NCBI RefSeq assembly: GCF_026427775.1
Contig: NZ_CP044532.1
Coordinates: 4,898,001 to 4,962,000 of the forward strand
Length of the DNA: 64,000 nt
Direction: 5' to 3'
Origin: Arthrobacter sp. CDRTa11
GTDB lineage: Bacteria > Actinomycetota > Actinomycetes > Actinomycetales > Micrococcaceae
Shown: piece after piece, positions 8,523 through 16,393 of the stretch
Position numbering within the stretch: position 1 is the first letter of the stretch
How the letters are laid out: each line of letters opens with the position of its first letter
The notes under the pieces: generated by a model
Seen by the model: only the letters and a program-made list of their open reading frames with translations
Databases searched by the model: none
Told to the model about the DNA's origin: nothing
Made by a program: the position numbers and the translations under genes

Positions 8523-9113
8523 ATGGGGACAGCAAAAAAGCCTGCCGTTCGGCGCATCTACGGCGTTTCACGAACGCCGCATCGGGGGCTGGCCGTGGCA
8601 GGAATTCTGCTCGGAACCCTGCTGCTTCCTGCCCTGACCGGGTGCCAGCAGACAGAGACACGTCCCGTACTGCCAACGGTGACCGAGCCGCCGTTGAATG
8701 TGGTGGAAAGCTCCCAAAAGTATGGACCGGTCATCGACGACATCCGAAGGGCGCTGGAAGATGAGTTTCCAGATATCAGCTGGCGGGCGGGGGATGCGTA
8801 CTCCATCGGGGAACGGACCGATGGGCAGTGTTCGCTCCGGCTGCCCTCGTTCCGGAGCAACGGTGACGTCGTGGGAGCGTCGGATGAGTTCCAGCGGGTT
8901 ATGGACACTATCAATCCCGTGTTGGAACCGAACGGCTTCAGCCGCGTCTCAGTTCTGGATGAGGGGTCCAAGGGATGGTGGTCTGTGACGTCGGGCAATG
9001 CGCAGGGAGCAAGGGTGCGGATTTTCGGCCGGACGTCGGTCGATTTGACGCTTAGCGTTCCTGTCGAGGCGGGGCCGTGTTCTGACGAGGAGCTTGCGGT
9101 GTTGGATCCATGA
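8523..9113 (+). CDS. Putative lipoprotein of unknown function
   Basis: The 196-residue product has a positively charged N-terminus, a hydrophobic segment (GLAVAGILLGTLLLPALTGC) and a lipobox LTGC with the cysteine near residue 41, so it should be lipid-anchored on the outer face of the membrane. The start ATG at 8523 follows AGGGGGAACC. The mature part has two cysteines (CSLRLPSF and GPCSDEE) that could form a disulfide. Its organisation resembles many small actinobacterial lipoproteins of unknown role. The stop overlaps the start of the next gene by 4 bp (ATGA at 9110-9113), implying coupled translation with the amidohydrolase. Confidence 0.8.
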   Translation: MGTAKKPAVRRIYGVSRTPHRGLAVAGILLGTLLLPALTGCQQTETRPVLPTVTEPPLNVVESSQKYGPVIDDIRRALEDEFPDISWRAGDAYSIGERTDGQCSLRLPSFRSNGDVVGASDEFQRVMDTINPVLEPNGFSRVSVLDEGSKGWWSVTSGNAQGARVRIFGRTSVDLTLSVPVEAGPCSDEELAVLDP

Positions 9114-10573
9114 CCGGCCTCGTCCTGAAGTCCGTCCGCCAGCCCGGGAGCGACGCCATCTCGGACCTGCACATTGTGGATGGCGCGGTGAGCCGGATCA
9201 GCCGGGGAGGCTTGATTCCGGACGGCACCCGCGTAGTCAGCCTCGATGGGCGTTATGTCATTCCCGGGCTCTGGGATGAACACGTTCACATGGTCCAGTG
9301 GGCCCTGCATTCCAACAGGCTCGACCTGGCGGAGGCCCGCTCGGCCCGCGAGGCTGCGGCCGCCGTCGGATCCCACCGCCACGGCGCTCAGTCTTCCGTC
9401 ACAACCGTGGGCGTGGGCTTCCGCGATGCTCTCTGGCAGGATGTCCCCACCCTCGACATGCTCGACGCCGCCACCGGCAACCAGCCGACCGCCCTGATCA
9501 GCCACGACCTGCATTGTATGTGGGTGAACAGCTCGGCCGCGGCCCGGTACGGGGTGGCGGTTGACGGGAGTGGCCTGCTCCGGGAGGAACCGGCTTTCGC
9601 GCTAACCCGTGAACTCGGCAAACTGCCGCATGAGGTGGTGGACCGCTGGGTCGCCGATGCGGCAAACGCGGCAGCTGCCCGCGGCATCGTGGGCATCGTT
9701 GACTTTGAGATGACCTGGAACCGGGACGCCTGGCTGCGGCGCATCGGCAGCGGCTTCGACGCCTTGCGGGTGGACGCGGGCGTTTATCCGGCGGACCTCG
9801 GGCGGGCCCGCAGCGACGGCATGCGCACAGGCCTCGTAGTCGACGGCGGGAATGGACTGCTGCGCGTTGGCCCCCTGAAGGTGCTCATCGATGGCTCGCT
9901 CAACACCCGCACCGCCTTCTGCGCGGACCCTTATCCCCACGGCGGCCACGGGCTGCTGACCGTCAGTGAGACGGAGCTGCTGGAGCTCCTGGAGGAGGCG
10001 AAAGCGGCAGACTTTGTTCCGGCCGTTCATGCCATCGGTGATGCTGCAAACCGGGTGGCGTTGGACGCCTTTGAACGCGCGGGCTTGGGCGGCCGGATTG
10101 AGCACGCCCAGTTTGTCCGGCAGCAGGATCTTCCCCGGTTTGGCCAGCTGGGAGTTACCGCCAGCGTGCAGCCGGCCCATGCCCTCGACGACCGTGACGC
10201 TGCCGAGGCAAACTGGCCGGGCCGCACCGAGCGGGCGTTTCCACTGCGGTCCCTCCTGGATTCAGGGGCCGCCTTGGCTCTCGGCTCTGATGCTCCTGTT
10301 GCGCCGATCGATCCATGGGGTGCAATGTCGGCCGCCACCACCAGTGCCAGGCAGGACGGCCGTGGGCCCTGGCATCCGGAGCAGGGCATCAGCAGGCGGC
10401 AGGCTCTTTCGGCATCGGCGCGGGGCCGTCACAGCATCAGGGTGGGAGATCCGGCGGATCTGGTGGTGCTCGACGCCGATCCGCTCACCGTTCCGGACGG
10501 CGTGTTTGCCGCGATGCCTGTTGCGGCCACGCTCCTGTCTGGCAGGTTCACGTACGACGGCGGACTGGCTTAG
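9110..10573 (+). CDS. YtcJ-like metal-dependent amidohydrolase
   Basis: This 487-residue protein belongs to the amidohydrolase_3 (YtcJ-like) group. Metal-binding and active-site motifs are visible: IPGLWDEHVHMVQW (the HxH pair), VPAVHAIGDAANRVALDAFE, GRIEHAQFV and the late aspartate in LALGSDAPVAPIDPW. The N-terminal beta-sandwich (HIVDGAVSRI) and C-terminal GDPADLVVLDADPL strand pair are typical. It would hydrolyse a C-N bond of a cyclic or acyl amide, substrate unknown; the protein has no signal peptide and should be cytoplasmic. It starts inside the lipoprotein stop codon (4-bp ATGA overlap), so the two are expressed together. It is convergent with the next gene, overlapping its end by 4 bp. 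Confidence 0.88.
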   Translation: MTGLVLKSVRQPGSDAISDLHIVDGAVSRISRGGLIPDGTRVVSLDGRYVIPGLWDEHVHMVQWALHSNRLDLAEARSAREAAAAVGSHRHGAQSSVTTVGVGFRDALWQDVPTLDMLDAATGNQPTALISHDLHCMWVNSSAAARYGVAVDGSGLLREEPAFALTRELGKLPHEVVDRWVADAANAAAARGIVGIVDFEMTWNRDAWLRRIGSGFDALRVDAGVYPADLGRARSDGMRTGLVVDGGNGLLRVGPLKVLIDGSLNTRTAFCADPYPHGGHGLLTVSETELLELLEEAKAADFVPAVHAIGDAANRVALDAFERAGLGGRIEHAQFVRQQDLPRFGQLGVTASVQPAHALDDRDAAEANWPGRTERAFPLRSLLDSGAALALGSDAPVAPIDPWGAMSAATTSARQDGRGPWHPEQGISRRQALSASARGRHSIRVGDPADLVVLDADPLTVPDGVFAAMPVAATLLSGRFTYDGGLA

Positions 10574-11073
10574 TTCCGCACGCGGGCCTGCACCAGGTTC
10601 GCAAACGGCAACCTGCCAAACTCGGCGACAAAATCCGCGTGAAGCCGGGCTTCAGCGGCGTTCAGTTCCGCTGCAGGCAGCTCTTTCCAGGCGATGAGCA
10701 GCGATTCGGCGTGCAGGAGCTGCCATACCAGCCTGCCCTCCCAATGACCCGGCGGTTTCCCTTTCCCGAAATCGAGGAACTCCTGGATTTGGCGACGCAG
10801 TCCCCGGTTACCCTTGCTCCCTGGACCGGCTTTGCCGATGTAGAGGACATCCGCATCCTTAATCCATTCGGCGCCCAGGGCTGAAAGTGGCAGCGACGGA
10901 TTCTTCTTTTTGAAAATCCCGGCAGTGCTTTTCTTGAGAAATTGAGGTTCGAAGCCGTCCGGCCGGAGCACGGCAAAAACGCCGGTCCCCTGCGGCACCC
11001 GCATAATCTCCAGCGCGTCCACGGCCCTGAATCCTGAAAATCCGTCAGCCTTGAGTGTTTTCCTGCTGACCAT
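10570..11073 (-). CDS. GIY-YIG-like protein
   Basis: The 167-residue protein contains DADVLYIGKAGPGSKG, then GLRRQIQEFLDFG, GHWEGRLVWQL and AEARLHADFVAEFGRLPFANL. This order resembles a GIY-YIG nuclease domain (tyrosine and YIG strand, arginine helix, later acidic residue), although the first GIY tripeptide is degenerate. A role in DNA cleavage or nucleic-acid processing is possible; activity is not certain. The ATG at 11073 is preceded by AAAAAAGGAACC. Its stop overlaps the convergent amidohydrolase stop. No partner gene is evident. Confidence 0.6.
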   Translation of the reverse strand: MVSRKTLKADGFSGFRAVDALEIMRVPQGTGVFAVLRPDGFEPQFLKKSTAGIFKKKNPSLPLSALGAEWIKDADVLYIGKAGPGSKGNRGLRRQIQEFLDFGKGKPPGHWEGRLVWQLLHAESLLIAWKELPAAELNAAEARLHADFVAEFGRLPFANLVQARVRN

Positions 11074-11263
11074 CGTGAGGTTCCTTTTTTAGCCGTGACG
11101 GTGCGGTGACGTGGGTCCCCGTTGATATTCTTCCTCAATGGCCCGCTGTGAAGGGACGCTGGTGGTCGGTAATGGAAGATTCTCCCCGCGCACCCTAACG
11201 CCCAAAAGCGTAGAGTGGGCTAAGACGCCTGATTCTGGACGCCGTGCTGCTGAGGGAGAGATC

Positions 11264-11881
11264 GTGACGATTGACTGGGACGAAAAAAAGGCCCTGCTAC
11301 AGGAACCGAACATCGCGGCGGTAACGCAGCTTTGCGACGAACTGATGGAAAAGAAGCCAGGGTCAATCGTTCCCTACATCGATCCCGTGCATGACGAGGA
11401 CGAATGCCGGATCGTGAGCCTTCAGGTAAGCCCCGGCAAGGGCACCGAGTCCGGGTTCATCTCCCACTACAACGACGACGAAGCCGCGCGCCGGGCCACC
11501 CAGATTTACGAACTCGCAGAGCTTGACCCCCGCTATGTCATGCCATGGAACGCCTACCCTTGGATCCGGGATCCGGACCTTCCCTCAGCACTGAATGTCC
11601 AGGAGAAAACAGACGGCCTGCGCCCCTTCCGTCAGTTCCTCAAGATCAACCGCCGCGTCTCCGCCGTCATCGCCCACGGCACGGACGCCTCCACGTTCCT
11701 CACCCTCTTCGAGAAGACGTACCACTCGTCGCTGAAGAACAGCGGCATCAAGATCTACAAGGCCAGCGCCCTGGGCGGCCGCGCCTTCGCCGTCTCCGAA
11801 GCCAAGCAGGAAGACCTTCTGGCCAAGAGCGTGGAGATCTACCGGGACGCCATGCAGCGGGCCGGAATCCAGCACCTTTAG
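11264..11881 (+). CDS. Uracil-DNA-glycosylase-like protein
   Basis: This 205-residue product starts at a GTG (11264) with TGAGGGAGAG just upstream; an in-frame ATG at 11138 would add an unlikely leader. The segment YVMPWNAYPWI resembles the P-W-N/C-P active-site neighbourhood of the uracil-DNA glycosylase superfamily, and SAVIAHGTDASTFLTLF could be a later beta-strand and loop of the fold. SGFISHYNDDEAARRATQIYELAELDPRYV precedes the PWN region as expected. A DNA-repair or nucleobase-glycosidase role is inferred and weakly supported. It is followed by hipA, in the opposite direction. Confidence 0.55.
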   Translation: MTIDWDEKKALLQEPNIAAVTQLCDELMEKKPGSIVPYIDPVHDEDECRIVSLQVSPGKGTESGFISHYNDDEAARRATQIYELAELDPRYVMPWNAYPWIRDPDLPSALNVQEKTDGLRPFRQFLKINRRVSAVIAHGTDASTFLTLFEKTYHSSLKNSGIKIYKASALGGRAFAVSEAKQEDLLAKSVEIYRDAMQRAGIQHL

Positions 11882-11914
11882 CCCTCCGCGGTACCTCCCC
11901 GATCCAGCAGTACC

Positions 11915-13171
11915 TCACCTTTCCAGCAGCCTCCGCCGGTGCTTCAGCTCCTTGACCCATGATCTGGTGACCAGATCGGGAAACGGTGAGCCGCCGTCGT
12001 CGTTCCCGGCCTCCGCGTTCACGCCGGCGAAGGCCCGGCCCGCCTCCAGGTCCGGAATCAGCGGACCGGACGCCGTCAAGGCGAGCGTCAGCACGTGGGC
12101 CGCCGCGCGCTCCGTCAGCCCGAGTTCGGTGGCCCAGCCGAGAAAATGCCGCCGTGAGATCCCGGTGCGTTTCCCGCCCAGCGTCAGCGCCAGTGTTTTG
12201 TCCCCATAGACCACTGTGGAGGGGATGTCATAGACGGGCGCGATGGTCCACTCACCCTCCGGATGCTGAACCATGGAGACGTTCTTTGCGTGCAGGTCAC
12301 CGTTGCCCGTCAGCCAGGCAAAAGCGGCCTGGAGCGCCAGATTGCGGAGCGCCGGGAGGGGCGCGGAGCAGTGGTCAGCCAAGGCGTGGGCCACCTGCCC
12401 GTAGCCCACGTTGTATTTGTCCGCGGGGTAAAGCCGAAGCACCTGGGCCCCGTCCTCCACGGCAAGGCGCTGCACATCAGGTCCACGGGCTGCCGGCGCC
12501 GCCCCTGCTGCCGGCACCCGGTCGAAGCGTTCCACCAGCAGGCCAGGCCTGCCGGCAACATCGCGGATCAGCCGTACCCTGCTGAGCGGGATCCGCAGCC
12601 GCGCCGCATAACGGAACATCACCAGCTCGTTCTCCACCACATGGGGAAATTCGGGGGCGTTGAGTTTGAGGATGAAGCGCTTGCCAGCACTGGCCACCGG
12701 CAATGAAATCATCCCGGCGGAGAGCTTGTCCTGCACCCCGGCGAGGGCTACCGGATCGATCAGGTCCGGATCGCCCAGCAGTTCGTCGAAGTCCACAGGC
12801 TGCCGGGTGTCCAGCTCTACGGCGTGCTCGTCAGGGTCCAGCGGTTCACCGTGCCCGACGATCTGCACATCTCCCACCGGGTTGGCGCCCGTCGCAATCA
12901 GCAGGGAGAGGTCATCATCAATGCTGGTTTTGACGGACCGCCGCAGCGCGTTGAGCCTGCGCCCCTCGGGGAGCAGGCCGGTGAAGTAGGGTGGGGCCGC
13001 CCCGGCCGCGGACAGCACCGGCTGCGCCGTGAGCGGCAGCGACGTGGCGACGGCGGGTCCCCCGCCCGCAAGGTACGCGGGCAGGTAGCTGAAGCGCGTG
13101 CCGCCGTCGTGCCTCTCGAGCCGGGCAGCCAGCACGCCTGCCTTGCAGATGTCCGCGACGCGGTGCTTCAT
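11915..13171 (-). CDS. HipA-like toxin kinase
   Basis: The 418-residue protein is a HipA-family serine/threonine kinase. The N-terminal subdomain ends with PPYFTGLLPEGRRLNALR, followed by LAGVQDKLSAGMISLP and KRFILKLNAPEFPHVVENE (nucleotide-binding lysine region). The catalytic loop GNGDLHAKN (about residues 289-297) and the metal-binding segment APVYDIPS are intact, so the kinase should be active. In E. coli HipA phosphorylates glutamyl-tRNA synthetase and stops growth; the target here is inferred only. A glutamyl-Q-tRNA synthetase gene occurs 34 kb away, but there is no evidence of a link. The ATG overlaps the hipB stop by 4 bp, so toxin and antitoxin are translationally coupled. Confidence 0.9.
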   Translation of the reverse strand: MKHRVADICKAGVLAARLERHDGGTRFSYLPAYLAGGGPAVATSLPLTAQPVLSAAGAAPPYFTGLLPEGRRLNALRRSVKTSIDDDLSLLIATGANPVGDVQIVGHGEPLDPDEHAVELDTRQPVDFDELLGDPDLIDPVALAGVQDKLSAGMISLPVASAGKRFILKLNAPEFPHVVENELVMFRYAARLRIPLSRVRLIRDVAGRPGLLVERFDRVPAAGAAPAARGPDVQRLAVEDGAQVLRLYPADKYNVGYGQVAHALADHCSAPLPALRNLALQAAFAWLTGNGDLHAKNVSMVQHPEGEWTIAPVYDIPSTVVYGDKTLALTLGGKRTGISRRHFLGWATELGLTERAAAHVLTLALTASGPLIPDLEAGRAFAGVNAEAGNDDGGSPFPDLVTRSWVKELKHRRRLLER

Positions 13172-13434
13172 GGCCTGGATTCACCGTCCGTGGCCTGGCT
13201 GGCGACCGAATGGGCCGCCTTGCCGAGCTTGCCGGCCAGCCGGAGTTCCAGCCCAAGCGTTTCAAGTACGGCGGTGAGTGAATCCAGCTGGATGCTTGGT
13301 TTTCCCTGCTCCACGAACCGGACGAAGCGCTCGGACACACCCGCCATGTCTGCAAGATCCTGCTGGGTGAGCCCAAGCCGTCCCCGCCGTGTCCGGACCT
13401 CTGCTGCCAGGAGGACACTGATGGGTTCTGGCAT
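13168..13434 (-). CDS. HipB-like XRE antitoxin
   Basis: This 88-residue protein has a helix-turn-helix of the Cro/CI type at about residues 10-65: RTRRGRLGLTQQDLADMAGVSERFVRFVEQGKPS. The C-terminal tail (LGLELRLAGKLGKAAHSV) resembles HipB tails that contact the toxin. It is first in a two-gene operon and should repress it by binding the palindromes upstream (13454-13470 and 13523-13532), while neutralising HipA. The start ATG at 13434 gives the normal size. Toxin downstream with a 4-bp ATGA overlap is the usual hipBA order. Confidence 0.88.
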   Translation of the reverse strand: MPEPISVLLAAEVRTRRGRLGLTQQDLADMAGVSERFVRFVEQGKPSIQLDSLTAVLETLGLELRLAGKLGKAAHSVASQATDGESRP

Positions 13435-13453
13435 GATGCTCGGCGCTCCTATA

Positions 13454-13467
13454 GGTACGATCGTTCC
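13454..13467. promoter_or_regulatory. Palindromic operator candidate for hipBA
   Basis: GGTACGATCGTTCC is a 14-bp palindrome with one mismatched pair, 20 bp upstream of the hipB start. Overlapping it, TCGTTCCGAT (13461-13470) recurs inverted at 13523-13532. Confidence 0.5.
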
Positions 13468-13522
13468 GATTATCAGTGGTGGCTAGAGTCTACGCTCACG
13501 CATGCCTAGACGGAAGAGGTGG

Positions 13523-13532
13523 ATCGGAACGA
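13523..13532. promoter_or_regulatory. Second, inverted half-site upstream of hipB
   Basis: ATCGGAACGA is the exact reverse complement of 13461-13470, 52 bp away, giving a spaced inverted repeat between hipB and the divergent GH15 gene. Confidence 0.4.
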
Positions 13533-13591
13533 ACGTGCCGGTAGCGCTCCGGAAATTCCATCCATCAGTGGCGGACTGGCCGCATCAGCGG

Positions 13592-13597
13592 GATAAT
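13592..13597 (+). promoter_or_regulatory. Candidate -10 box for the GH15 gene
   Basis: GATAAT matches five of six consensus bases, 41 bp upstream of the ATG at 13639; no good -35 hexamer is seen. Confidence 0.3.
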
Positions 13598-13638
13598 TTA
13601 AGTACCCAGGGAAAGAGAATCTGAAGGAACCAGCAGGC

Positions 13639-15492
13639 ATGTTTGCTGCGGCGATCCCGCGCCCGGTGGAGCGCCTCGATGGGTACCTGCCTATCGAGGA
13701 TCATGGACTCATCGGCGACGGTTCCTCCTGTGCCTTGGTAGGGCGGGACGGTGCAATTTCCTGGCTCTGCCTCCCTGAATTCGACAGTCCGCCTTTCCTG
13801 GCAGGCATTCTGGACATGGAGGCCGGCGGGCTCTTTGAGATCACACCCGTGCCTCTGCATTCCTCCGCGCAGCGGTATACGGAGGACTCCTGCGTGCTGG
13901 TCACCTCCCTGTTCTCCGATCACGGCATGCTCCAGGTGACGGACTGCCTTACCCTTCGCTCCGGAGCCAATCTTGCGGAGCCCGTCCCGGCCGGCCGGCG
14001 TGAGTTGCTCCGCCAGGCCCGGGCGGTGGGAGGCGATGTGCGGGTCCGGGTCCGCCTGACGCCCAAGGTCGGTACGAGCTTTGACAAGCTCGCCGGCGGG
14101 TGGCGGTTTGACTGGCCGGTGAACGGCACCTCGGAGGTGTACCTCTGGTCCTCGGTGGAACTCCGGCCTGACGGCCGCGGCCTCTCCGCTGAGTTAACCC
14201 TGCGTGCGGGTGAATCAATTACCGTGTCCCTGCACTGGTCCGGGCGCTTCCGGCTGCGTCAGCGGCCGGACGCCAGGGTGCTGATCGACCAGACGGTGCG
14301 GGGCTGGCGCCAGTGGGCCTCTGGCCTGGACTGTGAGGGATCCCAGGCCGATCTCATGAAGCGCTCGGCCCTTACGCTGAAGATGCTGGATCACGCAGAG
14401 ACGGGCGCGATCATGGCCGCCGCCACGTCTTCCCTGCCCGAATGGCCTGGTGCGCCCCGCAACTGGGACTACCGGTACACCTGGGTGCGGGACGCCGCCT
14501 TCTCCAACTACGTCTTCCGCCGAATTGGCGATCCCAGCGATGCCGACGTGTTCCTCGCCTGGGTCCTCACCAACGTGGAGCGCGACGGCGAGCCACACGT
14601 GATGTACGCCCTGGACGGCTCCCAGCCGCCTGAAGAAGTGGAAGATCCGGTGCTGCACGGCTACCGGGGATCCTCCCCCGTGCGTTGGGGAAACGGTGCC
14701 AGGCACCAGGCCCAGCACGATGTCTACGGAGAAATAGTGGACGTTGCGTACCAGTGGTCCAACAGCGGGCAGCCAGTGGACCGCCAGCTTTGGGCTGCCC
14801 TGACTCCCATCGTCGAAGCCGCCATCAGGAGCTGGAGGAGCCCGGACAGCGGCCCCTGGGAAGTCAGGAGCACCGGCCGGCCCTTCACCTATTCGGCAGC
14901 CATGTGCCATGTGGCCATCGACCGTGCCATCCGCATCGCCCGGCGACACAAGCTGCCGTATCCAAAACGGCGCTGGGAGGCGGCGGCGAGGGAGATTCAC
15001 AACGCCGCCCTTGGATTGTCCTGGAACGAGGACAGGGGCACCTTCACCGAACACCTGGGCGGCTCCGGAGGGCTTGATGCCACGCTCCTGACGCTCCCCG
15101 TCCGGAACGTCATTTCGTTCAGTGACCCCAGGATGGTGGCCACCACCCAAGCCATCGCTGCCAACCTGGACGCAGGCAACGGACTGCTGTTCCGCTATCT
15201 CCCATCAGAATCCCCGGACGGCCTGCCGGGCGGCGAAGGCGCATTCCTCCTGTGCAGCTTCTGGCTGGTAGACAACATGGCAGGGCAAGGACGTGTGGAT
15301 GAGGCCCACGAACTCTACGAATCCCTGTGCAAGCGGGCGAACCCGCTGGGACTGTTTCCCGAGCAGATCCACCCTGACACCGGAGAGTTCCTGGGGAACT
15401 TTCCGCAGGCCTTCAGCCATGTGGGCGTGCTGGCCAGCGGCCTGCGGCTCCTCAAAGCCCAACAGCGCCGGCGCAGCGCTGAGGCCTCGTGA
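13639..15492 (+). CDS. Glycoside hydrolase family 15 (glucoamylase/trehalase-like)
   Basis: The 617-residue enzyme matches actinobacterial GH15 proteins that include glucoamylases and trehalases. The N-terminal beta-domain has RLDGYLPIEDHGLIGDG and WLCLPEFDSPPFLAGILD; the (alpha/alpha)6 catalytic part has WPGAPRNWDYRYTWVRDA, the region QAQHDVYGEIVDVAY with the general-acid glutamate, and FPEQIHPDTGEFLGNFPQAFSH with the catalytic base. No signal peptide is seen, so it probably acts on intracellular alpha-glucans or trehalose. The ATG at 13639 follows GAAGGA. Trehalase against glucoamylase activity cannot be settled from sequence alone. The gene is divergent from hipBA and separate from the operon downstream. 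Confidence 0.92.
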   Translation: MFAAAIPRPVERLDGYLPIEDHGLIGDGSSCALVGRDGAISWLCLPEFDSPPFLAGILDMEAGGLFEITPVPLHSSAQRYTEDSCVLVTSLFSDHGMLQVTDCLTLRSGANLAEPVPAGRRELLRQARAVGGDVRVRVRLTPKVGTSFDKLAGGWRFDWPVNGTSEVYLWSSVELRPDGRGLSAELTLRAGESITVSLHWSGRFRLRQRPDARVLIDQTVRGWRQWASGLDCEGSQADLMKRSALTLKMLDHAETGAIMAAATSSLPEWPGAPRNWDYRYTWVRDAAFSNYVFRRIGDPSDADVFLAWVLTNVERDGEPHVMYALDGSQPPEEVEDPVLHGYRGSSPVRWGNGARHQAQHDVYGEIVDVAYQWSNSGQPVDRQLWAALTPIVEAAIRSWRSPDSGPWEVRSTGRPFTYSAAMCHVAIDRAIRIARRHKLPYPKRRWEAAAREIHNAALGLSWNEDRGTFTEHLGGSGGLDATLLTLPVRNVISFSDPRMVATTQAIAANLDAGNGLLFRYLPSESPDGLPGGEGAFLLCSFWLVDNMAGQGRVDEAHELYESLCKRANPLGLFPEQIHPDTGEFLGNFPQAFSHVGVLASGLRLLKAQQRRRSAEAS

Positions 15493-15533
15493 AGCAGCAT
15501 CTGACACGAGGTCCGGCCCAGTGCAGGGACCCC

Positions 15534-15552
15534 TGATCTGACCCGCAGATCA
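15534..15552 (+). terminator. Short hairpin after the GH15 gene
   Basis: TGATCTG and CAGATCA form a perfect 7-bp stem with a 5-base loop, 41 bp after the GH15 stop; no T-run follows. Confidence 0.35.
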
Positions 15553-15583
15553 AAGCCTCCGCTCTTTCGATAACCCCCGGATG

Positions 15584-15612
15584 TTGACAGCGCCTGTGAC
15601 CCGTGCCATATT
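15584..15612 (+). promoter_or_regulatory. Sigma-A-type promoter of the asparagine operon
   Basis: TTGACA (15584-15589) and CATATT (15607-15612) are separated by 17 bp. Transcription is predicted to start about 7 bp later, at the GTG start codon of the regulator gene (15619), suggesting a leaderless transcript. Confidence 0.55.
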
Positions 15613-15618
15613 TTAAGC

Positions 15619-16374
15619 GTGAACCTGTCAGACAGCCGGACAGCAGGACAGCCTGCCGAGTCCTCAGCCAGCCAGCCAGCCGCCCAAGGGCTGCAAGGGG
15701 GAATGGCCCAGCCATTGGCCCGGCTCAGTGCTGCCGAAGCAGTGTTCAATGCCATCCGCGCCGACATCGAGTCAGGCAAGGTGCCCGTTGGTGGCAAACT
15801 CAGCTCTGAAGCCACGCTTTCGCAGCAATATGGCGTAAGCCGCTCCGTCATCAGGGAAGCCTTGCGCTCCTGCACCGCCTTGGGCCTCACCGTGACCAAA
15901 ACAGGCAAGGGCACCTTTGTGGTGGCCAACAAGGTGGCCAACGACCTCACGCTGGGACAGTACTCCGCCCGGGACCTCAACGAAGCCCGCCCTCACATCG
16001 AAGTTCCGGCTGCAGGGCTGGCGGCCCAGCGCCGCACGGATGAAGAACTGGAGACCCTCCGGCACATCGTGGCAGCAATGTCCACGGAAACCGATCCCGA
16101 ATCATGGGTGGCCCTGGACTCCAGCTTCCATGCCGCCATAGCGTTCGCCAGCCGCAACAAGGTTTTTGCCAGTGTGGTCGCAGAAATCAGGGGCGCCCTG
16201 GCCTTCCAGTCCGAAACCCTGAACATGGTGGCTGACCGCCAGCACGCCTCAGACGCGGAGCACCAGAAGATTCTCGCTGCCATCGAAGCCGGCTCTGCCG
16301 AAGAGGCAAGCGCCGCCATGGCCGAGCACCTGTACGCAGTGGGCCTTGCCCTCGATTCCATCCTGAACAAGTAA
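15619..16374 (+). CDS. FadR-type (FCD) GntR regulator, asparagine operon
   Basis: This 251-residue regulator has an N-terminal winged HTH (RADIESGKVPVGGKLSSEATLSQQYGVSRSVIREAL, with wing TGKGTFVV) and an FCD effector domain with likely metal-binding residues in LDSSFHAAI, EHQKIL and a late His (EHLYAVG). It should sense a small acid or amino acid and control the operon it heads. The GTG at 15619 is favoured because the promoter places transcription there; an ATG at 15703 would remove a Ser/Ala/Gln-rich leader of 28 residues and is a real alternative. The spacing to the asparaginase gene is only 19 bp. Target and effector (aspartate or asparagine) are inferred from the neighbours. Confidence 0.88.
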   Translation: MNLSDSRTAGQPAESSASQPAAQGLQGGMAQPLARLSAAEAVFNAIRADIESGKVPVGGKLSSEATLSQQYGVSRSVIREALRSCTALGLTVTKTGKGTFVVANKVANDLTLGQYSARDLNEARPHIEVPAAGLAAQRRTDEELETLRHIVAAMSTETDPESWVALDSSFHAAIAFASRNKVFASVVAEIRGALAFQSETLNMVADRQHASDAEHQKILAAIEAGSAEEASAAMAEHLYAVGLALDSILNK

Positions 16375-16393
16375 CCGTTACCCCAAGGACCCC

